Source: Monodelphis domestica (Eukaryota > Chordata > Mammalia > Didelphimorphia > Didelphidae). Taken from it: a stretch of DNA of 64,000 nt. Positions 47,394-58,634 of the stretch are shown piece after piece. Under the pieces are notes generated by a model. The model was not told the origin of the DNA. It did no database searches and saw only the letters and a program-made list of their open reading frames with translations. Position 1 is the stretch's first letter. Each line of letters starts with the position of its first letter. The stretch spans positions 347,071,989-347,135,988 of the forward strand of contig NC_077230.1 in NCBI RefSeq assembly GCF_027887165.1. The letters run 5' to 3'. A program made the position numbers and the translations under genes.

Positions 47394-47582
47394 TTTTAAA
47401 TCCTTACCTTCTGTCTTAGAATCAACACTAAGTATCAGCTCCAAGGCAAAAGAGGGCAAGGCAATTAGGATTAAGTGACTTGCCCAGGGTCACACAGCTA
47501 GGAAGTGTTTGTAGCTCTATTTGAATCCAGGTCTTTCCAACATGAGACCTGGAGCTCTAGCCACTGCATTGCCTAGCTGTTT
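47394..47582 (-). mobile_element. Marsupial CORE-SINE
   Basis: Antisense copy (tttttttaaatccttacctt to ccactgcattgcctagctgt), moderately diverged. Confidence 0.88.
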
Positions 47583-47599
47583 CATCCTTTCCCTATGAG

Positions 47600-47820
47600 G
47601 TGACATAATGCATGGAACACTTGTCTCCAAGATTAGACCCTGCTTACTAGCTAATGGAATCCTGAGTAAGTCATAACTTCTCTTGTCCTCAATTTCTAAA
47701 GCTGTAAAATGGGGATAAAAACAACAGCTAGCTACCTCATAGGTTTTTTTGTGAATATTAAATACCTTAAACAGTCCCTTACAAATCTTAAAGCACTATA
47801 TAAAATTAGCTTTTATTGTT
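47600..47820 (+). repeat. MIR-like SINE
   Basis: Sense MIR order: gataatgc-like start, agtaagtcataacttctctt, aaagctgtaaaatggggata, aatattaaataccttaaaca and aaatcttaaagcactatata. Confidence 0.78.
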
Positions 47821-47829
47821 GTTGTTGTT

Positions 47830-49120
47830 CTTGCTGTACTTAATAGGGTTTTATTGGGTCCTTCTCCAGGCCATGGTCACCTTTTTCCTCTGGTCCAGGG
47901 AAGCTAGTTGAGATCACGGATTTCTATCTGTTAAGAGTTTTGGAGGTGGGGCAAAGAGGGAAGGAAACTTCTTTAGAGGTGATTCCAAGAGCTAATTTAA
48001 AATGGCATCCCAGTGGCGAGAGGTACAAAGGTCATTCTCGACATAGCAGGTGATGTGAACTGGTAATGCAACACTGGCTTTTTTCTTTAGAATTTACTCT
48101 CTGGCAACATTTTCTTTCTTCTTAATCTTGTTTTGATTAGTTTATCATGTGACTATCTAGTTATATAGCATTTTATGTAGCTCTCCTGGTTGTGTTGTGG
48201 TGGGGAGTAGAAACTGGGTTTAGGCACAACTTTCCACTCTACTTCAATCATACGATTTCAAATTGGAGGGGATTTGAGAGTTAATTTGGCCCAATCCATT
48301 TTCCTCATTTTTACAGTTGAGGAAAATGAGGCCCAGAGAAGTTTAGTGAATTGTTTGAGGTCCCAGAGAATTTGAAATGAATGTAGGGATCAGGAGGCCA
48401 ATTTTGGAATCAGCCACAGAAAAATGTTGGGGAGAGATTAGGAAAGGAAGTTAACTGGACTGATACCAGGAGTCAAACATGCTCAGGAGCTAGGAAGATT
48501 CTGGTGAGTTGAGGTTGGAGACAAAAAAAGGTCAGAAAGTAGGGAAAAGTGAAAACTCTAATCTAAAGGCAAAGGTCACTAGGCTGTGTGTGGCCCTTTC
48601 TGTTCCAAACAGATTGGATCAATAGTGGGTCCTATTAGTTCTCCTTTCTCCTGCTTCATGTATTTATGCAGGCTCTCCCCCATGCTTGGAATATACCCTT
48701 TCCATATCTCTGCCTACTGAAGTTTCCTCTTCCTTCCAGCTCTCCACCTCTTCCAGGAAGCTCTCCTTGAGCATCTCCCTTCTTTCTAGCCCCATAAGAA
48801 CATTGAGAATTTGTAGACAATCTTGCACAATCTCTACTACCCAAGCAAGTTTTCTCTATAGCACCACTCCAAAAGGGTTCCTATAACTTCCATTTGAAAA
48901 TCTCCAGAGATAAATAGATCATGACCTCACAGTAGCCTATTTTATTTTGGGGGCAGCTCTAATGGTGGGGAAGTATTTTCCTTAAGTTGACCTGGAATCT
49001 CCCTTTCCAAAACTTCTCCCATTTGCTCCTAGTTTTATTCCCTAGGATCAATATCTGGAACCTCTCCCACCTGTGGATTTTTTCAACTCTCTGGGTTTTA
49101 ATTGATGACTTCTTTAAAAA
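47830..49120. other. Intergenic sequence, few features
   Basis: An antisense MIR-like piece lies at 48,240-48,400 (gttgaggaaaatgaggccca) and an L2-like piece at 48,640-48,900 (ctccaccttttccaggaagc-like). Otherwise nothing was recognised. Confidence 0.5.
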
Positions 49121-49133
49121 TTAGTTATCCATG

Positions 49134-49334
49134 GGGGCAGCTGGGTGGCTCAGTGGATTGAGAGCCAGGCCTAGAGACTGGAGGTCCTGGGTTCAAATTT
49201 GGCCTCAGACACTTCCCAGCTGTGTGACCCTGGGCAAGTCACTTAACTCCCATTGTCTAACCCTTACTACTCTTCTGCCTTGGAACCAATACACTGTATT
49301 GACTCCAAGACGGAAGGTAAGGGTTTAAAAAAAA
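49134..49334 (+). mobile_element. Marsupial CORE-SINE, near-consensus, with target-site duplication
   Basis: This is the cleanest copy: ggggcagctgggtggctcag to gaaggtaagggtttaaaaaa. The 11-bp repeat agttatccatg flanks it at 49,123-49,133 and 49,335-49,345. Confidence 0.97.
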
Positions 49335-49509
49335 AGTTATCCATGAAGTTAATACACAGTCATTTGACTGTATGTAAAATAGAATCTGACAACCTTTCAT
49401 CTCCATCCCTTTGGCTCCCACCTCTAAGTTTGGAGAAGTGTTGTAAGTGAGGAGTCTGGGGATGGGGAAGGTTGGCAGTAGATGGGGAGGACTGACCCCA
49501 TCAAACTCC

Positions 49510-49720
49510 CTTTCAGATAGCAGCATGATATTATGGATAAACTACTGAATTTGTAGGCAGGAAGACTCAAGTTCATATATTGCCTTAGATGCTTACCAGT
49601 TCTGTGACCCTGGATAAATCACTTAATATCCTCATGGCTCTATTTCTTCATTTGTAAAATGATGAGGTTGGACTTGAGGAACAGTAAAGGTTCCTCCAAA
49701 TTTAAATCTATGACCCTATG
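49510..49720 (+). repeat. MIR-like SINE
   Basis: Sense MIR: gatagcagcatgatattatg, caggaagactcaagttcata, ttctgtgaccctggataaat and atttcttcatttgtaaaatg. Confidence 0.85.
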
Positions 49721-50865
49721 ATTTCCTCACTTCCATAGGGATGTTCAAATTTGGCTGAGGAAACTGAATTATTCCTTAAGAGATATCTCTAAAATATCAA
49801 GCTGGTTTGGGATTGATTGTTCCAGATGAACCCTTGTGAAGGGGATAGGGATGGGAAGCAGGAAGGAAATGAGGCATGAGCCTTCCCATCTTCCTGTTAC
49901 TATCCTAGCAGTGTTTCTGGATCGGGTGATATCAGTATCTGTATTAGGATCCAAGGACAGCCTGGAAGATTTGAGGCTCTGCAAAGAGCCTAGAAGAAAA
50001 AAACTATATGAGACCTAAAGAGAACATATGAAAGGACTCTCAGAAATAAAGTTACCTTTTCACCTCATGTGCTTTTAAAGTTAGAGCTCATATTCCCTTG
50101 GACTCTGCATGGACTTATGGGAGAATACGTCACAAGCTTTGGGGGGTTTGTTTTGTAGCAATTCTTTTTACTCTACTATTTTTCTAACTTTCTAATTGAG
50201 TCTGGCTGACTAAATTATATGAACTAGTAATCACGAAGGGTAGTACACTAGTGGGGGCTCAAGAGCTGTGCGGCATTAGAAAGACCCACCACTTGGTCAA
50301 CCCTAGAGGCCTGAGGGAATGTAAATAAATAGCCATACTCTAGGGAACCAACTAGTTAGTGAGAATGGGAGTGGGGAAAATAGCTCTACAGTATGAACAA
50401 CATTCTTTTTAAACTTTTGATGACTACAGTGTATTCCCAAGTTGTCTCTTCTTTAGGCTTAACATCTCTAGTTCTTCCTCCTTTTGTGACCTTGGCTGTC
50501 ACATCAATCCTCCAGGCCTGTTTCCTCACACATAAGAAGAGAATTGGCCTAGACAATCTCCATCCCTGCAAACTCTGACTCTTGTTTCCATCCATTCTCT
50601 CCTATTTTGGTCATTATCCTCTTGGGGACATTCAGCCCTCCGAAAACTTGCAGACAGCCTTAAGGGTAATTTGCATTCCTCAGGCAGTGTTCCTTCTGTG
50701 GGACAATTTGACAATTTAACCTTGCATGCCATTGTCTCTTTGGGAAAATGTGCTCTATGCTCTAGGCCACCAAATTAGCAAACATTTGGCATCTTTCCTG
50801 TCCCAGAAGAAAGCTGGGGCAATTATCTCATAGGATTTATAAATGGAGGGACCCTGGGTCATCCA
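49721..50865. other. No feature recognised
   Basis: Unassigned intergenic DNA with no splice-flanked open frame and no clear repeat landmark. Confidence 0.45.
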
Positions 50866-50867
50866 GT

Positions 50868-51090
50868 CCAGTGGTTCTTAATATCTTTTTCTGGTCATGA
50901 ACCCCTCTGATGAAAACTTTGGACTCTTTTTCAGGAGAACTTTTTGAAAAAAATTCATAATAGAAGAAAATGCTAAATTTTAGTTAAAAAGTTAACAAAA
51001 ATAGATATATAATCCCTCCTCCCTCCCCCATATAACTTAATGATTTCCCTAACCTATCCAGAGTCCAGTTGAAGAATCTTGATTTAGTCC
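50868..51090 (+). mobile_element. DNA transposon remnant, TIR family A
   Basis: Contains ccagtggttcttaatatctt, tggtcatgaacccctctgat, gaaaatgctaaattttagtt and, at the right end, ccagttgaagaatcttgatt, an imperfect inverted copy of the left end. Confidence 0.55.
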
Positions 51091-51357
51091 AAACTGTTCA
51101 TTTTACAGATGGAAAAACTGAGACTCACAGAGGAGAAAGGTCACATAGGTAGTAAGTGACAAAACTAGAATTCTTAGATTCCTTTGCTCCATCCCCCAAA
51201 GGGAAAGCACCCAAAGAGGAGGGGAGAATAGGTCCTCTCACTTCTGCAATGCCTGCTGTGGTGATGCCTGTTGGCCCTGTGCCCACCCCAGGATATCAGT
51301 GAATTCTGGGGTAGCCCGCCCCCCTCAACTTCTTTGTTTTTTTTCACTGTGTTTCTG

Positions 51358-51363
51358 TTTATT
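51358..51363 (-). terminator. Candidate polyadenylation hexamer (AATAAA) for ARHGEF17
   Basis: This is the first AATAAA on the minus strand that I find downstream of the ARHGEF17 stop. Using it would make a 3'UTR of about 2.3 kb that includes a MIR-like SINE at 52.42-52.57 kb. It is only a motif match and a non-canonical hexamer nearer the stop is equally possible. Confidence 0.2.
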
Positions 51364-51379
51364 GACTTGTTTGAAACTT

Positions 51380-52415
51380 CATCATCCATGGAATTAATAC
51401 ATGGTCATTTGGTAGTGAGAAAAACAGGACCGCAAACCCGTGTCCCCAGCCTTTGCCCTCCTGAAACTTGGACGTGACAAGCCAGAGTCCCCAGTGAGGC
51501 TAAACCTTTGGAGTTATAGCTTGGAGAATGCAGGCAGTAGGGAAGTCAGGATCCATCTGGGAAGGTGAGTTGGGGGGAGAGTTGGGTCCAGACAAGGGAT
51601 ATTTTTGGGTCTCCTAAACCACTCTCTCCCCTGTCCCTTCAAGAAGCCCCATAAGATTCACTCTGCTTTGCGGGGTGAAAGTAGAAAGGACTAGGAGGTT
51701 ATCTTCCTGGAAGGGCTCAGTCTGTGAGGATGGAGAGAACTCAAGAGGGAAGGATGTTCAGTGGTTAGAGTCTGGGGTGGGAGAGAGGGAGCTTGGGACT
51801 TTCAGATTTGGTTCTTGACTCCATTAATCCCTCTCCCCTGTCCCCTAGTCATCATAAATGCCAGTGTACCAGATGCTACAGTGTGCAAGCATGATGGGAA
51901 TTGTGGCTTAGGGCTCAGATGGGCCTGGAAGAGAAAGGCACCAGAAGGTTCCCAGGCCCTTACTGCCTATCTTGGCCAATGATCAATTAGCCCAGGGCTG
52001 GGAAACCCAGAGATAACCTCTGTGGATCTAGCTGTGTGACCTGGATAAGTCCTGGCTAGCCCAGAGTTTTCTTCCTCCTCCTCATCGTCATTAGCTGCCT
52101 CCCTGATCCATCCAGGGCTCTCAAACGTCTTCCTTATTCAAAAACAACATATGTGAAATAATAAAGAGCTGCCAGTGAGCAGGAAAATGGCTCAGGGTGG
52201 AGGAAAGAACCTGGATAACTGATACCCGGAACCCTTGGATGATTGACACTCCAGAATCGAATTGATTCTTCCTCATCCATCCCATCCCTCAGTGATGGGA
52301 CAAGGGGTTTAAAGAACTGAGCATGGAGCTCTCTTGAATTCAGTACAACAAATGGAGAACAGTGCTGTTTCCCAGCCTTGGATGAACCAGTTTCTAGCCC
52401 TGACTTAAGGGAGTG
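51380..52415. other. Unassigned, low-repeat sequence downstream of ARHGEF17
   Basis: GC-moderate sequence without clear repeats. It may belong to the ARHGEF17 3'UTR if the distal poly(A) signal is used. A plus-strand AATAAA at about 52,158 has no associated gene. Confidence 0.4.
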
Positions 52416-52419
52416 TGGA

Positions 52420-52575
52420 ATCATTGGAGCACAGGCTCCTCAGGCAGAAGAAACCTTAGAGAGCTATCATCTAGTCCAACCCCCTCAGTTTATGGATGAG
52501 GAGACTAGAGATAGGAAGGTGACTAGCTCAAGGTCACACAGCTACTAAACTGCAGGGACAGAATTCAAATCTGGG
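52420..52575 (-). repeat. MIR-like SINE
   Basis: Antisense MIR-like copy with atctagtccaaccccctcag, atgaggagactagagatagg and caaggtcacacagctactaa. Confidence 0.8.
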
Positions 52576-52899
52576 TTTTCTGGCTCTGGTTCTAGAGCTA
52601 TTTTCAATTCCAGCAGGGAATGATGACAAGGGGAATTCATTATCCAGCCCTGAATTGCCATGAGGGTCATGGATGTGGCATGGTGGGCTGCATGTGCTGG
52701 GGCGGGGGGGGGGGGGTCTGTGAAGCTGTGCCTTGCAGGGATGGGGGAGGAAGTAAGTGGCTTTGGAGGGTCCAGGAGGGAAGGAAGGTGCTATGAATGT
52801 GCAAACTATTCTCTGGGGACAGAGGAGGGGTTGGGGACCAGAGAGGGGACAAGGATAGTCTGCTCTCTTTAGGAAGGTTGTTTTCAGGCATGAACTCAA

Positions 52900-53656
52900 C
52901 ACCCCTCTAGGGGAAGGCATGATTCTTTGTGTTTCTTGCCCCCAGATCTTGCCTTCCTTGCCTCCGTCACTTCCTCCTTTGCTTGCTAGGTTGGACTGGG
53001 GCATAAATAAGTGCTCTGGGGGGTACCACGAGCATCTAAAAATATACATAAATACTGTACACATCGAGGAGGTGCCCTCCACATCCCCTGTGGCCTGGCT
53101 TCCTCCCCTTCTGATCCCCAGCCTCTGGCTTGGGCTCTACTCATCCTTTTACCCCTATTGTGTGCCCTGTGGGGGGCTCCCTCTCTAACTCTGCCCACAG
53201 CCTCCGGGAAGCACTTGCAATATTGCACATGGCCCTCTGGCCCGGGGCTGCCTTGGGATGAGCGCCTTCCTCTTGCCCCAAGGGAGTGTGATGGGGCCTA
53301 GGTTACCTGGACAAGGAGGGAATCGGGGCAACCTTGGGGACACAGAGAGAGAGCAAGGTGAGGAGGCTGGGGCTGGCAGCGGCTGGCATCCTGCTGGCTC
53401 ATGGGCTGAGCCTCCCTGTTTGTGATCCGTTCTCATGCACGTGTGTGGTCCCCAGATGCACATGGAGCAGGGGATGGGGGATGCCATGAGGGGAGACGTT
53501 GGGTGCCACCCGGCCAGGTGTGTTTCAGACACGAGTCCTTTATGGGGCCACATGCCTGTGCCCAGGACGCCCACACACCAGTCAGCCCAAGGCCCACAGG
53601 GGCACACATGGGTGCAGAGTGGGGGGTGGCAGCAGGGGTACGTGACTGGGTCCGGG
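52900..53656 (-). other. Probable start of the ARHGEF17 3' untranslated region
   Basis: The sequence directly after the TGA, read on the minus strand, should be 3'UTR. It is GC-rich near the stop and then contains two TATTTAT-type AU-rich elements at about 52,998-53,005 and 53,050-53,058, followed by a TGTATATTTTTAG stretch. No AATAAA is seen on the minus strand within this block, and the nearest one is at 51,358-51,363. The 3' end is therefore not resolved and the stated left limit is only nominal. Confidence 0.45.
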
Positions 53657-53850
53657 TCACACTCTCCACAGGAGGAGGTGGTTCGTACTATCATCCCTCC
53701 CCACCGTCTCACTGCTGCTGCTGCTCAGCCTGAAGTCCTCATAGCCGTCACCCCCGCTGATCACCAGCATCTTGGGCTTGACCAGGGCTGGGGCTGAGCC
53801 TCGGTGTCGGGAAGAGTCCCTTCGTTCCAGCAGGGCAGACTTCTCGGGAC
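53657..53850 (-). CDS. ARHGEF17: ARHGEF17 terminal coding exon with stop codon
   Basis: The exon begins after a ctctgccag acceptor. With one base from the previous exon it encodes SPEKSALLERRDSSRHRGSA, PALVKPKMLVISGGDGYEDF, RLSSSSSETVGRDDSTNHLL and LWRV before a TGA stop at 53657-53659. KMLVISGGDGYEDFR forms the closing propeller strand. The short Ser run comes from AGC repeats. The C-terminus -Leu-Trp-Arg-Val has the hydrophobic-x-hydrophobic pattern of a class II PDZ ligand, which is an inference from sequence. The seven exons together carry 1187 coding bases (about 394 residues plus stop). Confidence 0.9.
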
Positions 53851-53924
53851 CTGGCAGAGGGGACAGTGGAGAGGTCTGGTCAGCGTCAGAGGTGGTCCAG
53901 CCCAGGGACCACTTTGGTACTTTC

Positions 53925-54300
53925 TGTCTCAAACCATCACTTCCTGTCTTCCCCGGGGACTTTCCATTTTAGGCACCGTTTCCTGCTGTCTGCATAATTT
54001 TCTGTTTAATAGAATCATTTCCTGCCTCTCCCAAGATACAGCTTATAGAGAGGCACTTCCTGCCTCCTATGGCATCTCCCATTTGACATATTACTTCCCA
54101 TTCTTTACATTACTTCCAGTCATTCTATAACTCCATCCTGCCTCCCCTAAGCCGTTTCTAATATTTAACACTTCCTGTTTCCAATATCACATTTCTTGTC
54201 ACATTATATGACTTCCTGCCTACCACAATCAACTTTCTGACATATCTACATGTCTCCCCAGGGCATCTTCTGTTATGTAGAACTATTTCCTCTCTATTAT
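53925..54300. repeat. Degenerate tandem array with ETS-like CAGGAAGT cores, in the last ARHGEF17 intron
   Basis: The plus strand repeats ACTTCCTG(CCT) or close variants at about 53,939, 53,979, 54,018, 54,055, 54,092, 54,112, 54,169 and 54,211, mostly 37-42 bp apart. On the minus strand each is an (A)GGAAGT core, the ETS-family binding consensus. The DNA between the cores is only loosely similar (repeated 'cat..', 'tata', 'tctcc' pieces), so this is an old, diverged minisatellite. Similar spaced units recur at 54,570-54,620 and 55,150-55,280, suggesting one array later split by a SINE and a pyrimidine tract. Confidence 0.55.
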
Positions 54301-54329
54301 AAGGAACTTTTTGGCATGTATAGACCTTG

Positions 54330-54565
54330 GTAATAATAATAACTATTTATATAGTTCTTGAAGGCTTACAAAGCACTTTATAAATATTATCTAAAATGAT
54401 TCTCAGAACAACCCTGGAATATGGGTGCTTTTATTATCTCAATTTTACAGATGAGGACACTGAGGCAAATAGAAGTTAAGTGACTCACCTAGAGTCACAC
54501 AATTACTGAGGTTGTATTTGGACCCAGGTCCTGATTCCACTGCTCTGTGCATGATGGCGCCACCT
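54330..54565 (-). repeat. MIR-like SINE
   Basis: It contains tacaaagcactttataaat, a dispersed 'acagatgaggacactgaggc' core and 'gtgactcacctagagtcaca', which is the MIR core read on the minus strand. It interrupts the ETS-core array in the last ARHGEF17 intron. Confidence 0.7.
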
Positions 54566-54659
54566 ACCAGTCACTTCCTATCTATCAGAAACTACTTCCA
54601 TCTCTACCAGCCATTTTTGTCCATTTTAGTACCTTCATTGCCCTTTCAGTTCTGTTCCT

Positions 54660-55130
54660 AACTTTCTCTTGACTCTGTTCTTTCTCCCCCCCACTCTCCT
54701 TCCTTTTCTTCTTTCCTTCCCTCCCTTCCTCTTTCCTTCCTTTTTTCCTTCTCTCCATTCTTCTTTTTTCCTTCTTCTTCTACCCTTCCCTTCCTTTTCT
54801 TCCTTTCCCTTCTCTCCTTTTTTCCCTTTCCTTTCTTCCTTCTTCTCCTCCCTCCTTCTCTCTATCCTTCTTTTCTTTATTCCTTTCTCCTCTTTTCTTC
54901 CTTCCTTTCCTTCATCCTTCCTTCCCTCTTTTTCCTTCTTTTTTCCTTCCTTCCCTTCTTTCCAGCCTTCCTTTTTTCTTCCCTTTCTTCTCTCCCTCTT
55001 TCTTCTTTCTTTCCTTCTTCCCTACTTTCTTCCCTTCTCTCCATCCTTCCTTCTTTCCTTTCTTCCTTCTCTCCATCCTTCCTTTCTTCATTCTTCTCTC
55101 CCTCTCTTATTTCCTTCCTTTTATCTTTCT
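54660..55130. repeat. Polypyrimidine tract (CTTCC/TTCC-rich) in the last ARHGEF17 intron
   Basis: About 470 bp are almost purely C and T on the plus strand, with TTCCTTCC and TTCTTCC units. In the ARHGEF17 transcript it reads as purine-rich GGAA repeats. Long open frames in it are low-complexity artefacts. Confidence 0.9.
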
Positions 55131-55878
55131 ACCATGAATAACTAATAATTCCAAAGCTATAAGAAACCATGTCCTATCTACTACAGCCCATTTCCAGTTT
55201 TGTTGATCTTCTTCCTATCTCCCACAAGGTACTTCCTATGTAGTATAACCATCTCTTGCCCCTCCTCAGTCCATTTCCCATTGAATATGCCAGCAATCAT
55301 CTGGGGCCAGATGTGATTTCATTCTGGGGTACTCCCAATGAAACAGCCGCCTCTGCCAACATCAGCCATTCCTTTCTCTACGACTTCTAGTTCTAGAGAA
55401 GTGCCTTAAGTACTGGGAGGTTAAACAATTGGCCAGTGTATGTCAGAGGTGAGACCTGAACTCAGGTCTTCCTGACCCCAGTATGGCCCTCTATTCACCA
55501 TGCTAAGCTACTTCTTACAATGGTCATATTTCCGGGGTGGGATGCGAGGGTGGGGGTGGGGGACAAAACAGAAAACAAACAAACACAGAAATGAAAACTA
55601 GGCCACAGTTTCCACAGCACTTCCACAAAGCCCTGCTAGAAGTCTCTCTTTTCATGAAAACAAGGACTGCCCTAGAAAGCCTAGGCTGAGCAGTTGCCTC
55701 CATCTATAGCTTCAAGCTTCCTGTGACCCACTTTGGCAACATTCCCCTCCCCTCCCCTCCACACTCACTTCTTGTATTTTTGGGGTGTCCTGGGGGCTTC
55801 CTGTCCCACCCATGTTCCTTACGGGGAGGAGAAAGTGGCAACTTGGGTTATCGTATCCTCAAAATCTGGCTCACTTAC

Positions 55879-56142
55879 TTGCATCATGGGCTGGTGGGGG
55901 GCAGAGGAGGTCAAAGTTGTCTGGGAGCTCAATAGCGGTCAGGAAGCGCACATGACCCGTGTGGCCCTGGACCAGGCCAGCAGGACTCAGCGGGGCTCGA
56001 GGGGTGCTGACGGTATTGGGAGAGGTGGGCATTGTGAGCACCACCCCGGCACTTGTCCCGATCCACAGCAGGTCCTCGCAGGCCAGAAGGGCTGTGATGC
56101 GTAGACAGGCAGCCTTGTGTTGGCGTATGATGGCATCCGAGC
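55879..56142 (-). CDS. ARHGEF17: ARHGEF17 coding exon (penultimate)
   Basis: This 264-bp exon follows a ttcctag acceptor and ends GATGCAA before a gtaagt donor. It encodes GSDAIIRQHKAACLRITALL, ACEDLLWIGTSAGVVLTMPT, a Pro/Ser-rich loop (SPNTVSTPRAPLSPAGLVQG) and HTGHVRFLTAIELPDNFDLL ending CPPPAHDA. RITALL...LWIGTSAGVVL is the last-but-one blade, again matching the RITAL..LWVGT.NGV pattern of JIP proteins. HTGHVRFL resembles a WD40 GH-type blade. The loop with APLSP and CPPP is likely exposed. Confidence 0.9.
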
Positions 56143-56552
56143 CTAGGAAAAATGGGAATGAGTGGGATGCAGGGGGCACAGAGGCCTCCCTATCCTTCTA
56201 AATGCCCACAGCTCCAGGCCAGTTTGGCCACCCCAGCAAAATTGCCTTCAATCATCCTCCTTAAGGGGCAGGGGACAACTCTATCAGGGAAATGACAGAT
56301 GAGGAGGGGTCCTTCAGAACCATTTAATCCAACCCTTGAATCATACAGAAGAAAATCTGGGAGCTACAAGATCACACAGTCCTCATTCCCAAGGACTTCG
56401 CTGGTAGAGCTAGGACTCAAGTTCAGGTCTCCTGATGCCCAGCCTTTGCACTTTGATGACCTAACTTAAGGTCCATCACCTGAGTGAACTTCTTGGACTG
56501 AGGTTCAAGCCATTTCACAGTCTAGCTCCAATCCACTTATCAACCTTTAAAA

Positions 56553-56745
56553 AAAATTAAAAAATATAAACCCTTATCTTCCATCTTGGAATCAATATTA
56601 AGTATTGGTTTCAAGGTAGAAGAGTGGTAAGGGCTAGGCAATGGGGGTAAAGTGACTTGGCCAAGGTCACACAGCTAGGATTTGAATCCAGGACCTCTCA
56701 TCTCCAGACCTGGCTTCTTATCCACTGAGCCACCTACCTGTCCCA
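56553..56745 (-). mobile_element. Marsupial CORE-SINE (short type)
   Basis: It runs from the A/T-rich tail (aaacccttatcttccatctt) through caagtgacttgg-like core to ccacctacctgtccc. Flanks cttatcaacctt and cctatcaacctt look like a target-site duplication. Confidence 0.85.
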
Positions 56746-57299
56746 ATTACCTATCAACCTTAATTCACTCTATTTCCTTTTACCCATGTTAAGTTCCAGC
56801 CAAGAGGGTTACTTGTGGTTTTCTGGTTTCATCCTTTCCCTTGTTTCTCCCATATCTGATCTGCACTTCTTTCCTCATCTCCACTGACTGAAACCCTCCC
56901 TTTCCTTCAGGGCTCAGCTTAGAAGCCACCCTCTCCCTGAAGCTTTCCTTGATTTCTCATCCCTCCTAGTTTGCAGCATTTCTTGACCACCCTGTCTTAG
57001 ATGCCATGCCCCACACTCTTTTCATCCTTGGCGTTGCCATCTCTTACCCTCTAAGTCATTCTGAAATTCAGGGATTTCAGTCCCCCCTGACTCCCCACTC
57101 TTCATCATCCTCAGGATACCAATTACCAGGGATGTATGAGGGATACACCTTTACATTTCGCCTACATTATTACCATTTTCTCCATCACTTTCGCGAGTCT
57201 CCACAACATACCAAATGCTAAGTCAGGTCCTGATTTCTGAGAGGTAAAGGCTCCCACCAGGAATTTAAGGTAGGCTCGGGTGTGAGCTGGCTGCAGCAT

Positions 57300-58625
57300 A
57301 GCCCTGAGATGAGCCCTCTGACAACCTGACTACAGCCTTCCACACCATCAGGTCTCAGGACGTCCTCCTCCACCTGGTTCTACCACATACTATGACAGCC
57401 CATTCCTCAGACCTCCCGCCTCCGAGACTTGGACATTTGCAATGAGGGTCTCTGACCGCAACCTCTCTTCTGCTTCTGTCTACGGCTCTTTCTCCCCAAG
57501 TAAGTGTAGTCTTCACCTTGTCAAGAACTTCAGTCCCTTGAACCAGCCTCTTCTCCCACGCCATCTCCCCCATGTCCACTTCTGCCCTTGTTGCTTCCAT
57601 GCCCAGCCTTGACCTCGTGCTTTCGGTAACTCTGACCCTCAGATCCCTTCCCACCCCGACCTCTGGCTCTGAGGGCAGGGGAGTCACTCCTATTATCGGA
57701 CTGCGATTCACACTCAGTGCACCGGGGATCACAGGAGAAAAGTTGAAAAACACTAGCCAGCCGTTGGAGAGTCCTTGAAGGTCTTCAACGTGCCTTTGAT
57801 GGGGGCGGACAGCGGGCAGTGAGGGGCAGTAACAGGGACCCTCATACTCTGAAATCCTGTCGTTCTCACCGGGAGCACTAGTTAAACATCAACTGAAACT
57901 GTACTTTCAGCACTAGTCAGGCGTGAGTTACACATCTGTAGCGTTGCTCAGTTCATCAATCACCTGTACTGGATCTGCCACGTTCTAGACTTTGTGCCTC
58001 ATCTGTTTTACCGATGGCTCATATTGTTCGATATTTACTTTAGTTCTGAATGCTAGACAGAATTAATTACCTACAGTGGACCCCGACTGGGCTGCCTCCG
58101 CCCCCGCCATGTTTACATTCCAGAAGGGCAGCGAGATCTCCCCCCCATTGACAAATGATGACAAGGTGGACAATGGGGGAACACCGGACATGAGCACCGA
58201 GGACTCTGGCATTCCAGAAGGACCCCCGCCCCCGCGCAGGCTCCTTGTTCCCTAAGCCACACTTTTATCCGAAGTGGACCATGCCCATTTTCCAGGGCTT
58301 TGGGAAAGGCGAGGAATGGGAGATGACTAGCCCCCAGACCCTAATCCACAGCGGGCAGAAGCTGCTCCTCTACAGCTAGAGCTGCCACTCCACACATGGC
58401 GATGCTACTCTACAGCGGAGTGCATCTCCAGAGAAGCCGCTCTACTCGTCCTTGGGCTTCTCCGTCGGCTCCTCTTAGGCTACCTGATTATCCCCTAGAC
58501 TATTCCAGCAGCCATAAACCTCTTCTTCTTCAAAATAATCCTTTTCTTACTTCTGGATTGAAGGGAGTTTGAGCCTCCCCTTCATGGGGCAAGACCCTGC
58601 TACAAACTTGGGTGTGCTTCTCCCA
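57300..58625 (+). mobile_element. Unassigned block, possibly an LTR-retrotransposon remnant
   Basis: The block is less repeat-like at its left side and ends with features of an R-U5 region: cataaacctcttcttcttca at about 58,513, a T-rich stretch, then gggagtttgagcc and a terminus ...ttctcccaca. Immediately after it an MIR begins at about 58,635. Within it, 58,110-58,255 contains a short open segment starting MFTFQKGSEISPP and ending PPPPRRLLVP. I do not recognise the product. The LTR reading is tentative, and no matching second LTR or target-site duplication was identified. Confidence 0.3.
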
Positions 58626-58634
58626 CAACACTTT

